A DNA stretch of 64,000 bases from Micromonospora sp. CP22 (GTDB lineage: Bacteria > Actinomycetota > Actinomycetes > Mycobacteriales > Micromonosporaceae): contig NZ_VCJO01000013.1 in assembly GCF_009712475.1 (NCBI RefSeq), positions 62,001-126,000 on the forward strand, read 5' to 3'. A model generated the notes under the pieces. It saw nothing but the letters and a program-made list of their open reading frames with translations. It did not search any database and was not told the origin of the DNA. A program made the translations under genes and the position numbers. Each line of letters begins with the position of its first letter. Positions within the stretch are counted from its first letter, which is position 1. Below, piece after piece: positions 1-10,693 of the stretch.

Positions 1-947
1 TCGACGGCGTACCCTGCTGCCAGCACGTCGGGCCGGACGGTGCCGGGCACTTCGTCAAGATGGTCCACAACGGCATCGAGTACGCCGACATGCAGCTCAT
101 CGCCGAGGCGTACGACCTGCTGCGGGCCGGGCTCGGCGCGGAGCCGGCGGAGATCGCGCAGATCTTCCGGGAGTGGAACTCCGGCGAGCTGGAGTCCTTC
201 CTGATCGAGATCACCGCGGACGTGCTGGGGCACACCGATGCCGCCAGCGGGCGGCCCTTCGTGGACGTGGTGCAGGACCGGGCCGAGCAGAAGGGCACCG
301 GCCGGTGGACCGTCCAGATCGCACTGGACCTGGGCATCCCGATCACCGGTATCGCCGAGGCCACCTTCGCCCGGTCGCTGTCGGGGCACGTCGGTCAGCG
401 CGAGGCCGCCCAGCGGGCCTTCCCGGAGGCCGGCGAGAAGTGGCAGGTCAGTGACCGCGAGTCCTTCATCGAGGACGTACGCCGGGCGCTGCTCGCCTCG
501 AAGATCGTCGCGTACGCCCAGGGCTTCGACCAGATCCGTGCCGGCAGCGCCGAGTACGACTGGGGCATCGACCTGGGTGGCACCGCGACCATCTGGCGCG
601 GCGGCTGCATCATCCGGGCCCGCTTCCTCGACCGCATCAAGCAGGCGTACGACGAGCAGCCGGAGCTGCCCTCCCTGCTGGTGGCACCGTGGTTCGCCGA
701 CACTGTGCGCGACGGCGTGCCGAGCTGGCGACGGGTGGTGGCCGACGCGGCCCGGGCGGGTGTGCCGGCCCCGGCGTTCGCCTCGTCACTGGCGTACTTC
801 GACGCGCTGCGCGCGGAGCGGCTGCCGGCCGCGCTGATCCAGGGTCTGCGGGACAACTTCGGCGCGCACACCTACCGTCGGGTCGACCGGGACGGTTCCT
901 TCCACACCCTGTGGGCCACGCCGGACCGCGCCGAGGTTGAGGCCTGA
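1..947 (+). CDS. gnd: 6-phosphogluconate dehydrogenase, decarboxylating (C-terminal part; 5' end outside window)
   Basis: Oxidative decarboxylation of 6-phosphogluconate to ribulose 5-phosphate in the pentose phosphate pathway (cytoplasm). The reading frame is open from base 3, so the start lies upstream of the window; about 314 residues are visible of a family length near 470-480. Visible signatures are the substrate-binding stretch GHFVKMVHNGIEYADMQL, the family motif D-R-A-E-Q-K-G-T-G-R-W and the downstream TATIWRGGCIIRARFLD. The C-terminal helical and tail regions are complete to the TGA at 945-947. A perfect hairpin follows at 961-1004. The length and motifs fit the long classical form rather than the roughly 300-aa short form. 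Confidence 0.95.
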   Translation, partial: DGVPCCQHVGPDGAGHFVKMVHNGIEYADMQLIAEAYDLLRAGLGAEPAEIAQIFREWNSGELESFLIEITADVLGHTDAASGRPFVDVVQDRAEQKGTGRWTVQIALDLGIPITGIAEATFARSLSGHVGQREAAQRAFPEAGEKWQVSDRESFIEDVRRALLASKIVAYAQGFDQIRAGSAEYDWGIDLGGTATIWRGGCIIRARFLDRIKQAYDEQPELPSLLVAPWFADTVRDGVPSWRRVVADAARAGVPAPAFASSLAYFDALRAERLPAALIQGLRDNFGAHTYRRVDRDGSFHTLWATPDRAEVEA

Positions 948-960
948 GTTCACGCCGACC

Positions 961-1004
961 GGGCATCTCGCGGTATCCGGTGGATCGGATACCGCGAGAT
1001 GCCC
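961..1004. terminator. Perfect 18-bp stem hairpin between convergent genes
   Basis: Bases 961-978 and 987-1004 are exact reverse complements, separated by the 8-base loop ggtggatc. It lies between the end of gnd (+) and the end of the 61-aa gene (-), so it probably terminates transcription from both sides. There is no clear U-tract, as is usual for actinomycete intrinsic terminators. Confidence 0.8.
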
Positions 1005-1020
1005 TGTGACGTCAGTCGGG

Positions 1021-1206
1021 TCAGAAGAAGCGGCGGCGCTTGGCCTGCCGGGGGCGGATCAGGTCGGCGCCCTTGTTGAGCAGGCGGGTGGCCCGGTTGG
1101 GGCCACGGCGGGACTCCAGCGTGTGGCTCAGTTTCCGGGCCCCGGCGGCGGCGACCGGCACCGCGATCGCCATCACCGCCCACTGCCCGATGCGCTTGCG
1201 AAGCAT
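1021..1206 (-). CDS. Small basic membrane-associated protein, unknown function (61 aa)
   Basis: I do not recognise a family. The start at 1206 is supported by a strong ribosome binding site (ggaggtg) a few bases upstream. The protein has a short basic N-terminus, one hydrophobic segment (about residues 8-24, WAVMAIAVPVAAAGARKL), then a strongly basic tail ending in RQAKRRRFF. That composition suggests a single membrane helix with a cytoplasmic nucleic-acid- or phospholipid-binding tail; this is inference. It is convergent with gnd, shares the hairpin at 961-1004 with it, and is followed by uppS on the same strand. Confidence 0.7.
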   Translation of the reverse strand: MLRKRIGQWAVMAIAVPVAAAGARKLSHTLESRRGPNRATRLLNKGADLIRPRQAKRRRFF

Positions 1207-1271
1207 ATGGGTTCACCTCCGTCAGTGGCTGCTGTCAGCGGTGATACCCCGTGCTGCCGCCGGCTAAGCGC

Positions 1272-2084
1272 TCAGGTGGTCGGAGCCACCGGATTGGGCA
1301 GCGCGCCACCGAAGCGACGGTCACGCTGGGCGTACAACTCGCAGGCGTACCACAGGTGGCGACGGTCGAAGTCGGGCCAGAGCGTGTCCAGGAAGACCAG
1401 CTCGGCGTAGGCGCTCTGCCAGAGGAGGAAGTTCGACGTCCGCTGCTCGCCGGAGGGCCGCAGGAACAGGTCCACCTCGGGCACCTCGGGGTGGTAGAGG
1501 TACCGACCGACCGTCTTCTCGGTGACCTTGGCCGGGTCGAGCCGGCCGGCGGCCACGTCCCGGGCGATGGCGGCGGCCGCGTCGGCGATCTCCGCCTGTC
1601 CGCCGTAGTTCACGCAGAACTGCAGGGTCAACGTCGAGTTGCCACGGGACATCTCCTCGGCGGTCTGCAACTCGCTGATGACGCTCTTCCACAGCCGCCC
1701 GGCCCGACCCGACCAGACCACCCGCACCCCGAGCTCGACCAGCTGATCCCGGCGGCGGCGGATGACGTCCCGGTTGAAGCCCATCAGGAACCGCACCTCG
1801 TCCGGCGAGCGCCGCCAGTTCTCCGTCGAGAAGGCGTACGCCGACAGGTACGGGATGCCCATCTCGATGGCGCCCTCGACGGTGTCGAAGAGGGAGAACT
1901 CCCCCGCCTCGTGCCCCTTGGTGCGGGGCAGCCCGCGTTCCTTGGCCCACCGACCGTTGCCGTCCATCACCACGGCTACGTGACGGGGTACCGCCTCCGG
2001 CGGCAGCTCCGGTGGTCGGGCTCCCGACGGGTGTGGTGTCGGCGGCACCGGCTCGCGCCGGTCAGCCCGCGACGATCGGATCAC
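1272..2084 (-). CDS. uppS: Isoprenyl transferase (cis-prenyl diphosphate synthase, UppS family)
   Basis: Condenses isopentenyl diphosphate onto an allylic diphosphate to make Z-polyprenyl diphosphates, the lipid carrier precursor for peptidoglycan and other wall polymers. The 270-aa protein shows the cis-prenyltransferase signature MDGNGRWAK with catalytic Asp near residue 41, the ENW motif in AFSTENWRRS, and the C-terminal SGEQRTSNFLLWQSAYAEL region. GTG start at 2084; the GTGA overlaps the recO stop by 4 bases, indicating translational coupling. Actinomycetes often carry two such enzymes of different chain length, and sequence by eye does not decide which one this is. The first ~30 residues are a proline-rich extension. 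Confidence 0.95.
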   Translation of the reverse strand: MIRSSRADRREPVPPTPHPSGARPPELPPEAVPRHVAVVMDGNGRWAKERGLPRTKGHEAGEFSLFDTVEGAIEMGIPYLSAYAFSTENWRRSPDEVRFLMGFNRDVIRRRRDQLVELGVRVVWSGRAGRLWKSVISELQTAEEMSRGNSTLTLQFCVNYGGQAEIADAAAAIARDVAAGRLDPAKVTEKTVGRYLYHPEVPEVDLFLRPSGEQRTSNFLLWQSAYAELVFLDTLWPDFDRRHLWYACELYAQRDRRFGGALPNPVAPTT

Positions 2085-2965
2085 TCGTTACTCTCCCTGC
2101 TCACGTCCTGTGACGCCCGGTCGGGCGGCAGCGCTGCACCGGCCGGGGCCACGGTGCCGGTGTCGCCGGCCGGTCGCCCCGCGCCGGAGGCCGACGACAC
2201 ACCACCCCGGTCGACCAGCGGCAGCGAGCGTAGCGCGCGTTCCAGGTGCCATTGCAGGTGCGCCGCGACCAGGCCGCTGCACTCCCGGCGTACCCCGTGC
2301 TCGGTGGCGTCGGCGATCCGCCAGTCACCGACGGTCAGCGCCGACATCAGGTCGATGGTGGCCGGGGCCGGGTGTGCGGCCCCCGGTGGTCGGCAGTCCG
2401 GGCAGACCGCGCCGCCGGCCGGGACCGAGAAGGCCCGGTGCCGCCCTGGGGTGCCGCAGACCGCGCAGGCCGTCAACGCCGGTGCCCAGCCCGCCAGCGC
2501 CATCCCGCGCAGCAGGTACGCGTCGAGCACCAGCGTGGTGGCGTGCTCGCCGTCGGCGAGGGCACGCAGCGCACCCAGGGTCAGTTGGAACAGCCGCAGC
2601 GACGGCTCCCGCTCGACCGGGGTGAGGCGCTCGGCGGTCTCGGCGATCGCACTGGCGGCGGTGTAGCGGGGGTAGTCGCCGAGGAACCGTTTGCCGTAGA
2701 GGTCGATCCCCTCGACCTGGCTCACGGTGTGCAGCGAGCTGCCCAACTCCCCCTTGGGGTCGCCGGCCAGTTGCAGGTCGACGTGGCCGAACGGTTCCAG
2801 TCTGGCCCCGAACTTCGAGGTGGTCCGGCGTACTCCCCGGGCGACCGCACGGAGTCGGCCGTGACGTCGGGTGAGCAGGGTGATGATGCGATCAGACTCG
2901 CCGAGTTTCTGCACACGCAGCACCACCGCGTCGTCGCGGTAGAGCTGTCGGCGGTACCCGGCCAT
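2081..2965 (-). CDS. recO: DNA repair protein RecO
   Basis: RecO loads RecA on SSB-coated ssDNA together with RecR (RecFOR recombination, gap repair). The N-terminal OB-fold begins with YRDDAVVLRVQKLGESDRI, typical of RecO, and a zinc-finger-like cluster of two CxxC pairs (CAVC and CPDC) lies in the middle of the 294 residues. ATG start at 2965. It is the first gene of a two-gene unit with uppS, as in many actinobacteria. Confidence 0.94.
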   Translation of the reverse strand: MAGYRRQLYRDDAVVLRVQKLGESDRIITLLTRRHGRLRAVARGVRRTTSKFGARLEPFGHVDLQLAGDPKGELGSSLHTVSQVEGIDLYGKRFLGDYPRYTAASAIAETAERLTPVEREPSLRLFQLTLGALRALADGEHATTLVLDAYLLRGMALAGWAPALTACAVCGTPGRHRAFSVPAGGAVCPDCRPPGAAHPAPATIDLMSALTVGDWRIADATEHGVRRECSGLVAAHLQWHLERALRSLPLVDRGGVSSASGAGRPAGDTGTVAPAGAALPPDRASQDVSRESNE

Positions 2966-3091
2966 CGCGCCATTCTCCCCTCCGCCCGGACATCAGGTCC
3001 GACCCCGGGTCGGAATTCAGGGTCCGCTCGGGGTCGCCGTGCCGACGAACCCGGATGCGCATCCGGTGACGCCGGTCGTAGCGTGCTCGGC

Positions 3092-3940
3092 ATGGCTTCG
3101 AACCCGACCAACGCCGGTACCCGGACCACCGTCACAGATCGGCCCACCGCCGCGCCGCGAGCGACAGTCCTACGCCGGACCGGCGTGGCGATCGCCGCGA
3201 CCGCCACCCTCATCGTCCTGGCCGCCTGTGACAACCTGTCGTACCGGCAGTTGGACTTCGACACCACCGAGTCCGCCCGGATCACCGCGATCCAGGTGCT
3301 GCCCGGCTCCGGCGACGTGGTGGTCCGGGCCGACGGCGGGGTCGACGGGGTACGCGTCAAGCGTGTCGTCCGCTACCAGGGCGACCAGCCGGACACGACG
3401 TACCAGATCAAGGGCGCGGAGCTGGTGCTGGACACCTCCTGCGGCTCCCGGTGCAGCGTCTCCTACGAGGTGACGGCCGGTGAGGGGGTGGGCGTACGGG
3501 GCGAGACCGGCTCCGGGGACGTCGACCTCAGCCGCGTCGGCACGGTGGACCTCAAGGTCGGTTCCGGTGACGTCCGGGTCGCCGGGGCGACCGACCGGGT
3601 GCGGGTGGAGACCGGCTCGGGCGACATCAGGGTGTACGACCTCACCGGGCCCGTCGTGATCCGGGCCTCCTCCGGTGACGTGACCGGCAGCCGTCTCGGC
3701 GGCGAGGTGGACGCGGAGACGAAGTCCGGCAGCATCACCCTCGACCTGAGCAAGCCCACCTCCGCACGGGCGCACGCGTCCAGTGGCGACGTCATGGTGA
3801 GCGTGCCCGAGGGGGCATACCAGGTCCGTTCGAAGGCCGGCTCCGGCCAGATCAACCTGGGCGTGAAGCACGACCCGTCCGCCGCCTCGGTGCTGGACCT
3901 GAACACCGGCAGCGGCGACATCACCGTCACCTCGCGATGA
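3092..3940 (+). CDS. DUF4097-type lipoprotein with repeated SGD beta-strand motifs
   Basis: Predicted lipoprotein of 282 aa: basic N-terminus (RATVLRRT), hydrophobic segment, and lipobox VLAAC with Cys46 as lipidation site. The rest is a DUF4097/beta-solenoid-like domain built from repeats carrying (G/S)SGD(V/I), at roughly 15-25 residue spacing: PGSGDVVV, TGSGDVDL, VGSGDVRV, TGSGDIRV, ASSGDVTG, KSGSITL, ASSGDVMV, AGSGQINL, TGSGDITV. Each repeat probably forms one rung of a right-handed parallel beta structure on the outside of the cell. Start taken at ATG 3092; a GTG at 3083 is an in-frame alternative. The stop overlaps the convergent acyltransferase gene by 14 bases. Function unknown. Confidence 0.85.
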   Translation: MASNPTNAGTRTTVTDRPTAAPRATVLRRTGVAIAATATLIVLAACDNLSYRQLDFDTTESARITAIQVLPGSGDVVVRADGGVDGVRVKRVVRYQGDQPDTTYQIKGAELVLDTSCGSRCSVSYEVTAGEGVGVRGETGSGDVDLSRVGTVDLKVGSGDVRVAGATDRVRVETGSGDIRVYDLTGPVVIRASSGDVTGSRLGGEVDAETKSGSITLDLSKPTSARAHASSGDVMVSVPEGAYQVRSKAGSGQINLGVKHDPSAASVLDLNTGSGDITVTSR

Positions 3941-5129
3941 CGCCCCTGCCCCGGCTCCGCTGCTCCGGAACCGGTTCCGCCCGCGTCGCCGGGGAGGACG
4001 GCAGCTCGCCGTCCTCCGCCGTACGCTGACCCGCCTCGTCGCCCGATGCTCCGGGGACCGGATCACCAGGCGGGTCGTGGTCGTCGCCGACCTGGGACTT
4101 CACCGGCCGGCGGGTGGCCCGTGACCTCGACCGGCCGCCCGGGACCAGCTCGGGTGGACGCCGCGCCGCCACGTCCTCGACCCAACCCACCATCGCCGTG
4201 ACCAGGCCCACCAGCAGGAAGACCAGGACCACCCGGATCGCCAGGCCCAGCAGATCCTGGTGTGACCAGCCGACCACGTCGACCAGCGGGGTGAGCGCCA
4301 CCACGAACGCCATGTGCCACAGGTAGACCGTCAACGCCCGCCGGTTCAGCACGGTGACCACCCGTTCGACCAGCGCGCTACGGTCCACCCAGGCGGTGGT
4401 CGCCGGGGCCCGACCCAGCACCACCAGGATGAACGCGGCCGACCAGAGCGCGTTGCCGAGCGGGATGTCGTTGATGTCGTAGCCACGTGGGCCCTGGTGG
4501 GTCAGGATCCAGGCACCGCCCACCGCCGCGAGCGCGAACGCGGTCGATCCCAGCACCCAGCCATTGAGGCGGCGCAGCATTCCACTCTGGTGGGCGAACC
4601 CCAACAGCCACGCACCGAAGTAGAGCGCGAACTCGCGCAGCACGAGCGGCGGATCCTCGTAGATGCCCACCTCGATGACCAGCAGCAGGCAGTACGGAGC
4701 CAGCAGGGTCGGCAGCGGGAACCGGCGGAACAGCCACAGGGCGACCGGGGAGGCGAGCACGAACCAGAGGTAGTCCCGCAGGTACCAGATGGGGCTCAGC
4801 GCCAGCGCTCCCCAGTAGTTGGCCGGAGGGTCGGCCACCGGGAAGAGCCAGAGCAGCACCGCCGGGGTGAACGGCAGCCCGGTGAGCAGCATCGCCGGCA
4901 CGAAGATCGCCGCGACCACCCACAGCGACGGCAGCAACCGCCGTAGTCGACGGCCGACCGCCGTCGGCCCGGACCGCAGCAGGGACGTGGCCATCAGCGA
5001 TCCGGCGAGCGCGAACATCACCGACATCGCCGGGAACAGCAGCGTCAGCGAAGCCCAACCGGTGACGTGGTAGACGACGACCCGCACGATGGCCAGGGCG
5101 CGCAGCAGGTCCAGGTATCTGTTTCGCAT
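3927..5129 (-). CDS. Acyltransferase 3 family membrane protein
   Basis: Multi-spanning O-acyltransferase-like protein (400 aa from the ATG at 5129). The N-terminus MRNRYLDLLRALAIVRVVVYH carries the family hallmark R-x(n)-D-LLRALAI and the His in the first membrane segment. About ten hydrophobic segments follow, then a hydrophilic, highly charged cytoplasmic tail (roughly the last 70 residues). Such proteins acylate exported sugars, wall polymers or lipids; the substrate cannot be told from sequence. The open frame extends to 5207, but the extra 26 residues are Arg/Pro-rich and non-conserved looking, so 5129 is preferred. Confidence 0.85.
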   Translation of the reverse strand: MRNRYLDLLRALAIVRVVVYHVTGWASLTLLFPAMSVMFALAGSLMATSLLRSGPTAVGRRLRRLLPSLWVVAAIFVPAMLLTGLPFTPAVLLWLFPVADPPANYWGALALSPIWYLRDYLWFVLASPVALWLFRRFPLPTLLAPYCLLLVIEVGIYEDPPLVLREFALYFGAWLLGFAHQSGMLRRLNGWVLGSTAFALAAVGGAWILTHQGPRGYDINDIPLGNALWSAAFILVVLGRAPATTAWVDRSALVERVVTVLNRRALTVYLWHMAFVVALTPLVDVVGWSHQDLLGLAIRVVLVFLLVGLVTAMVGWVEDVAARRPPELVPGGRSRSRATRRPVKSQVGDDHDPPGDPVPGASGDEAGQRTAEDGELPSSPATRAEPVPEQRSRGRGVIAR

Positions 5130-5299
5130 CGGCCTGAATCTATGTCGGGGGCGCGGAGGCTCTAACCTTCCTACCCTCCGACGCCCGCCGAGGAAACACT
5201 CAGGCACCCACCGCGACAGTGAAACTTCCCATATGCCTGACCGGTGCCGATCATTCGATCCGAGGGCGGTAGTCCGATTCGACCGAACCGCCGGTCCCC

Positions 5300-6187
5300 T
5301 CAGAACCCGAGTTTGCGCAACTGCTTCGGGTCGCGCTGCCAGTCCTTGGCCACCCGTACGTGCAGGTCCAGGTAGACCTTCGTGCCCAGCAACTCCTCGA
5401 TCTGCTGCCGTGCGGCGGTGCCCACCGCCTTGAGCCGAGAACCCCGGTGCCCGATGACGATCGCCTTCTGGCTGGGCCGCTCCACGTACACGTCGGCGTA
5501 GATCTTGGTCAGCCGACCCTCCGGGATCATCTCCTCCACCACCACGGCGATGGAGTGCGGCAACTCGTCCCGGACGCCCTCCAGCGCGGCCTCGCGGATC
5601 AGCTCCGCCACCAGCACCTGTTCCGGGTCGTCGGTCAGCATGTCGTCCGGGTACAACTGCGGCGACTCGGGGAGATACCGCGTCATCACCTCGACCAGGG
5701 TGTCCACCTGGTGCCCGGAGACCGCGCTGACCGGGACGACCTCGGCGAAATCCCCCAGCTCGCTGACGGCGAGCAACTGCTCGGCCAGTCGCTTGCGATC
5801 GACCAGGTCGGTCTTGGTGACCACCGCCAACACGGTTGCCTTCAGCTCGGCCAGCTCACCGGTGATGAACCGGTCACCACGACCGATCTGCTCGTCGGCC
5901 GGGATACAGAGGCCGATCACGTCGACCTCGCTCCAGGTCTGCCGCACCAGGTCGTTGAGCCGCTCACCCAGCAGGGTGCGGGGACGGTGCAGCCCCGGGG
6001 TGTCGACCAGCACGAGCTGCGACTCCGGCCGGTGCAGCACCGCCCGGATCACATGCCGGGTGGTCTGCGGCTTGTTCGACGTGATCGCGATCTTCTGCCC
6101 GACGATGGCGTTGGTCAGCGTGGACTTGCCGGCGTTCGGACGCCCGACGAAACACGCGAAACCCGCCCGGTAGCTGTGCTCACTCAT
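5300..6187 (-). CDS. era: GTPase Era
   Basis: Ribosome-assembly GTPase that binds the 3' end of 16S rRNA. G1 (GRPNAGKS, residues ~15-22), switch region TSNKPQTTRH, G3 (DTPGLHRP), and G4 (TKTD) are all intact. The C-terminal KH domain contains IVIGHRGSRLKAVG followed by KVYLDLHVRVAKDWQ, the expected Era ending. 295 aa, normal length. ATG at 6187. Lies downstream of ybeY, the CNNM/CBS gene and the CDA-fold gene on the same strand; the ybeY-era neighbourhood is widely conserved and links 16S rRNA maturation factors. Confidence 0.97.
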   Translation of the reverse strand: MSEHSYRAGFACFVGRPNAGKSTLTNAIVGQKIAITSNKPQTTRHVIRAVLHRPESQLVLVDTPGLHRPRTLLGERLNDLVRQTWSEVDVIGLCIPADEQIGRGDRFITGELAELKATVLAVVTKTDLVDRKRLAEQLLAVSELGDFAEVVPVSAVSGHQVDTLVEVMTRYLPESPQLYPDDMLTDDPEQVLVAELIREAALEGVRDELPHSIAVVVEEMIPEGRLTKIYADVYVERPSQKAIVIGHRGSRLKAVGTAARQQIEELLGTKVYLDLHVRVAKDWQRDPKQLRKLGF

Positions 6188-6239
6188 GCCGGCATCCCAC
6201 CGCGCTCACCGGCACGGGGCCACCGCACACCGAGCCCGC

Positions 6240-6617
6240 TCATTCGGTCACCGTGCCGAGCACGGTGCCGTCCGGCCCGGCCACGTGCACCGGCGCGTCG
6301 GCGGCCAGATCGCGGACCGCCGCGTACCCGGCACCGTCCAGGGTGGACGCCTCGGTCACCACCACCGCGGCCTCCAGCCGGGTGGCTCCCGCCGCAGCCG
6401 CCGAGGCGACCGCCAGTTGCAACGCGGTGATGGTCAGCGACGGCAACGACACGCTCGCCGCCGCGTAGGTCCGGCCGTCCTGGTCCCGGACCGCGGCACC
6501 TTCCACGGCGCCCACCCGTCCCCGGGCACCCCGGGCGAGGATGACCAGCTTGCTGTCCTCGGCGCTCAGATCGGAGCCGGTGGACCGGGCGGCCGGTACG
6601 GCGGGTGACTCAGGCAT
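6240..6617 (-). CDS. Cytidine deaminase-fold protein lacking zinc ligands (probably non-catalytic)
   Basis: 125-aa protein of the kind usually annotated as cytidine deaminase in the actinobacterial era cluster. Length and arrangement (SAEDSKLVILARGARGRVGA, then AAVRDQDGRTYAAASVSL, then a helix LTITALQLAVASAAAAGA) match the CDA fold. However, the protein contains no cysteine and a single histidine, so the C/H-A-E and P-C-x-x-C zinc-site motifs are absent and deaminase activity is unlikely. It overlaps the preceding CNNM/CBS gene by 8 bases, implying translational coupling. Function unknown; the fold assignment is from memory of the family, not from a search. Confidence 0.8.
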   Translation of the reverse strand: MPESPAVPAARSTGSDLSAEDSKLVILARGARGRVGAVEGAAVRDQDGRTYAAASVSLPSLTITALQLAVASAAAAGATRLEAAVVVTEASTLDGAGYAAVRDLAADAPVHVAGPDGTVLGTVTE

Positions 6618-7992
6618 CAGCGGGCTGCCTCTCCTCGGATCGGTCGTTGTCGGAACGGGAGGCGGTCGGCGGGCCTCCCGGGTCGTCCTGCGTGTCTGTC
6701 GGCTCGATCCGGCGCACCAGCACCGTGTCGATCCGGTTGCGGCGGCCGGTGGTGCCCTCGGCGATCAGTCGCAGCCCGGCCAGCTCGACCTGCGCGCCCG
6801 GAATCGGCACCCGCCCCAGGCACTGCGCGAGCAGACCGCCCACCGTCTCCACCTCGTCGTGCGGCAGCTCGGTGTCGAACAGTTCACCGAGATCCTCGAC
6901 CGGCAGTCGGGCGGTCACCCGCACCGCACCGTCGGGCAGCTGCTCGACCGGTGGACGCTCGACGTCGTACTCGTCGGTGATCTCCCCGACGATCTCCTCG
7001 AGGATGTCCTCGATGGTAACCAGGCCGCCGGTGCCGCCGTACTCGTCCACCACGATGACCAGGTGGTTGCGGGCGGCCTGCATCTCCGACAGCAGGTCGT
7101 CGACGGGCTTGGACTCGGGCACGAACGTCGCCGGCCGCATCAGCTCGGCCACCGGGATCTGGCGGTCCTCGGCGGCCCCGCCCTGGGTACGCCGGATCAG
7201 ATCCTTGAGGTAGAGGACGCCGAGCACGTCGTCGACGCTCTCGCCGATCACCGGGATCCGGGAGAAGCCGGACCGCAGGAACAGCGCCAACGCCTGCGAG
7301 AGGTTCTTGCCCGACTCGATCCACACCATCTCGGTACGCGGCACCATCACCTCGCGGGCGATGGTGTCACCGAGGGCGAAGACCGAATGGATCATCTGTC
7401 GCTCGCCGTGTTCCACCACTCCCCGCTGCTCGGCGAGGTCGACCAGTTCCCGCAGCTCGACCTGGGTGGCGAACGGCCCCTCCCGGAAACCACGCCCGGG
7501 GGTGACCGCGTTACCGATCAGGATCAGCAGGGAGGCCAACGGGTTGAGCACCCGGCCCAGCCAGCGCACCAGCGGCGCGGCCGAGCGGCCCACCACGTAC
7601 GCGTGCTGCCGACCGAGGGTACGCGGGCCGACCCCGACCACGACGAAGCTGACCACGGTCATCGCCCCGGCGGTGACCAGCGCCGCACGCCAGCCCGCGC
7701 CGAAGGTGTCCACCGCCACCAGCGCCACCAACGTGGTGGCGGTCAACTCGGCGAGTAGCCGGAGCAACAGCAGCAGGTTGAGGTGCCGGACCACGTCACC
7801 GGCGACCGCCTGGAGGGTCCGGGCACCCCGGATGCCCGCCCGGGCCAGCTCGGCGGCCCGGGCCGGGGAGACCGCGGTCAACGCGGCCTCGGTCATCGCG
7901 ATCAGCCCGGCCAACACCACCAGCCCGGCGGCGAACACGAGCAGTTGCAGGTCGGGGAGGCCGGTGGCAGCCGCGGCCATCGGAGTGTCCAT
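6610..7992 (-). CDS. CNNM/CorC (hemolysin) family membrane protein with CBS pair
   Basis: Predicted Mg2+/Co2+ homeostasis transporter-like protein. Domain order in ~460 aa: N-terminal DUF21/CNNM membrane domain (about residues 1-190, several hydrophobic segments), a CBS pair (about 210-335; MVPRTEMVWIE ... FSRIPVIGESVDDVLG ... LVIVVDEYGGTGGLVTIEDI), and a C-terminal CorC_HlyC domain. ATG at 7992 shares its A with the ybeY TGA (TGATG); a GTG one codon upstream is an alternative start. The last ~30 residues are hydrophilic and variable-looking. Direct neighbourhood of ybeY and era is conserved in actinobacteria. Confidence 0.92.
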   Translation of the reverse strand: MDTPMAAAATGLPDLQLLVFAAGLVVLAGLIAMTEAALTAVSPARAAELARAGIRGARTLQAVAGDVVRHLNLLLLLRLLAELTATTLVALVAVDTFGAGWRAALVTAGAMTVVSFVVVGVGPRTLGRQHAYVVGRSAAPLVRWLGRVLNPLASLLILIGNAVTPGRGFREGPFATQVELRELVDLAEQRGVVEHGERQMIHSVFALGDTIAREVMVPRTEMVWIESGKNLSQALALFLRSGFSRIPVIGESVDDVLGVLYLKDLIRRTQGGAAEDRQIPVAELMRPATFVPESKPVDDLLSEMQAARNHLVIVVDEYGGTGGLVTIEDILEEIVGEITDEYDVERPPVEQLPDGAVRVTARLPVEDLGELFDTELPHDEVETVGGLLAQCLGRVPIPGAQVELAGLRLIAEGTTGRRNRIDTVLVRRIEPTDTQDDPGGPPTASRSDNDRSEERQPADA

Positions 7993-8462
7993 CACCGGGA
8001 GCGGGCCGACCGCCAGCTCGCCAGCAACCGGGCCTGGAGCCCGAACATCTCCCGTTCCTCCTCCGGCTCCGCGTGGTCATAGCCGAGCAGGTGCAGCACA
8101 CCGTGCACGGTGAGCAGGTGCAACTCGTCGGCGGTGCTGTGCCCGGCGGTCGCGGCCTGCTTCGCCGCCACCTCCGGGCAGAGCACGATGTCGCCGAGCA
8201 ACGCCGGCTCGCCACCGGCGGCGGTCTCACCCGGCCCGTGGTCGACGCTGCCCTCGTCCATGGGGAAGGCCAGCACGTCGGTCGGGCCGTCGCCACCCAT
8301 CCACCGGTGGTTCAGCTCGGTCATGTAGTCGACGTCGACCAGCAACACGGACAGTTCGGCGAGCGGGTTGACCCCCATCTCGTCGAGCGCGTGCCGGGCG
8401 ACGGCGAGGACTGCGTCGGTGTCGACCTCGGCACCGGACTCGTTGGCGATCTCGATGGACAA
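7992..8462 (-). CDS. ybeY: Endoribonuclease YbeY (16S rRNA maturation)
   Basis: Metal-dependent RNase acting on the 3' end of 16S rRNA and in ribosome quality control. The zinc site is HGVLHLLGYDH (His120, His124, His130 counting from the chosen start), and the conserved N-terminal half ends in NHRWMGGDGPTDVLAFPMDE. The start is read as TTG at 8462, which gives 156 aa, the normal family length. It is preceded by the SD gaggga and lies 13 bases after the phoH stop. A longer open frame to 8723 only overlaps phoH and is not conserved sequence. Confidence 0.95.
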   Translation of the reverse strand: MSIEIANESGAEVDTDAVLAVARHALDEMGVNPLAELSVLLVDVDYMTELNHRWMGGDGPTDVLAFPMDEGSVDHGPGETAAGGEPALLGDIVLCPEVAAKQAATAGHSTADELHLLTVHGVLHLLGYDHAEPEEEREMFGLQARLLASWRSARSR

Positions 8463-8475
8463 CTGTCTTCCCTCG

Positions 8476-10512
<2,037 letters not shown>

Positions 10513-10693
10513 AGGTCGGGCCGAAGGGCCCTGCGCCACCTGCTCTCGATTTCGGCGCCGGGCCCGTGGCACGGCGTGCGGACGTTGCCCCCATCGTATC
10601 GGGTCCACGGCGCGGACACGCTGCCCATTTCCGCCGCCGTGGACCCCCTGCACCACGGGACAAAACGGTCAATCCACCCTAGGTGAGCCCGGC

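Noticed and set aside
1251..2666. Plus-strand frame of 471 codons over uppS and recO
   Set aside because: Shadow of two well-recognised minus-strand genes; no domain and no SD-supported start.
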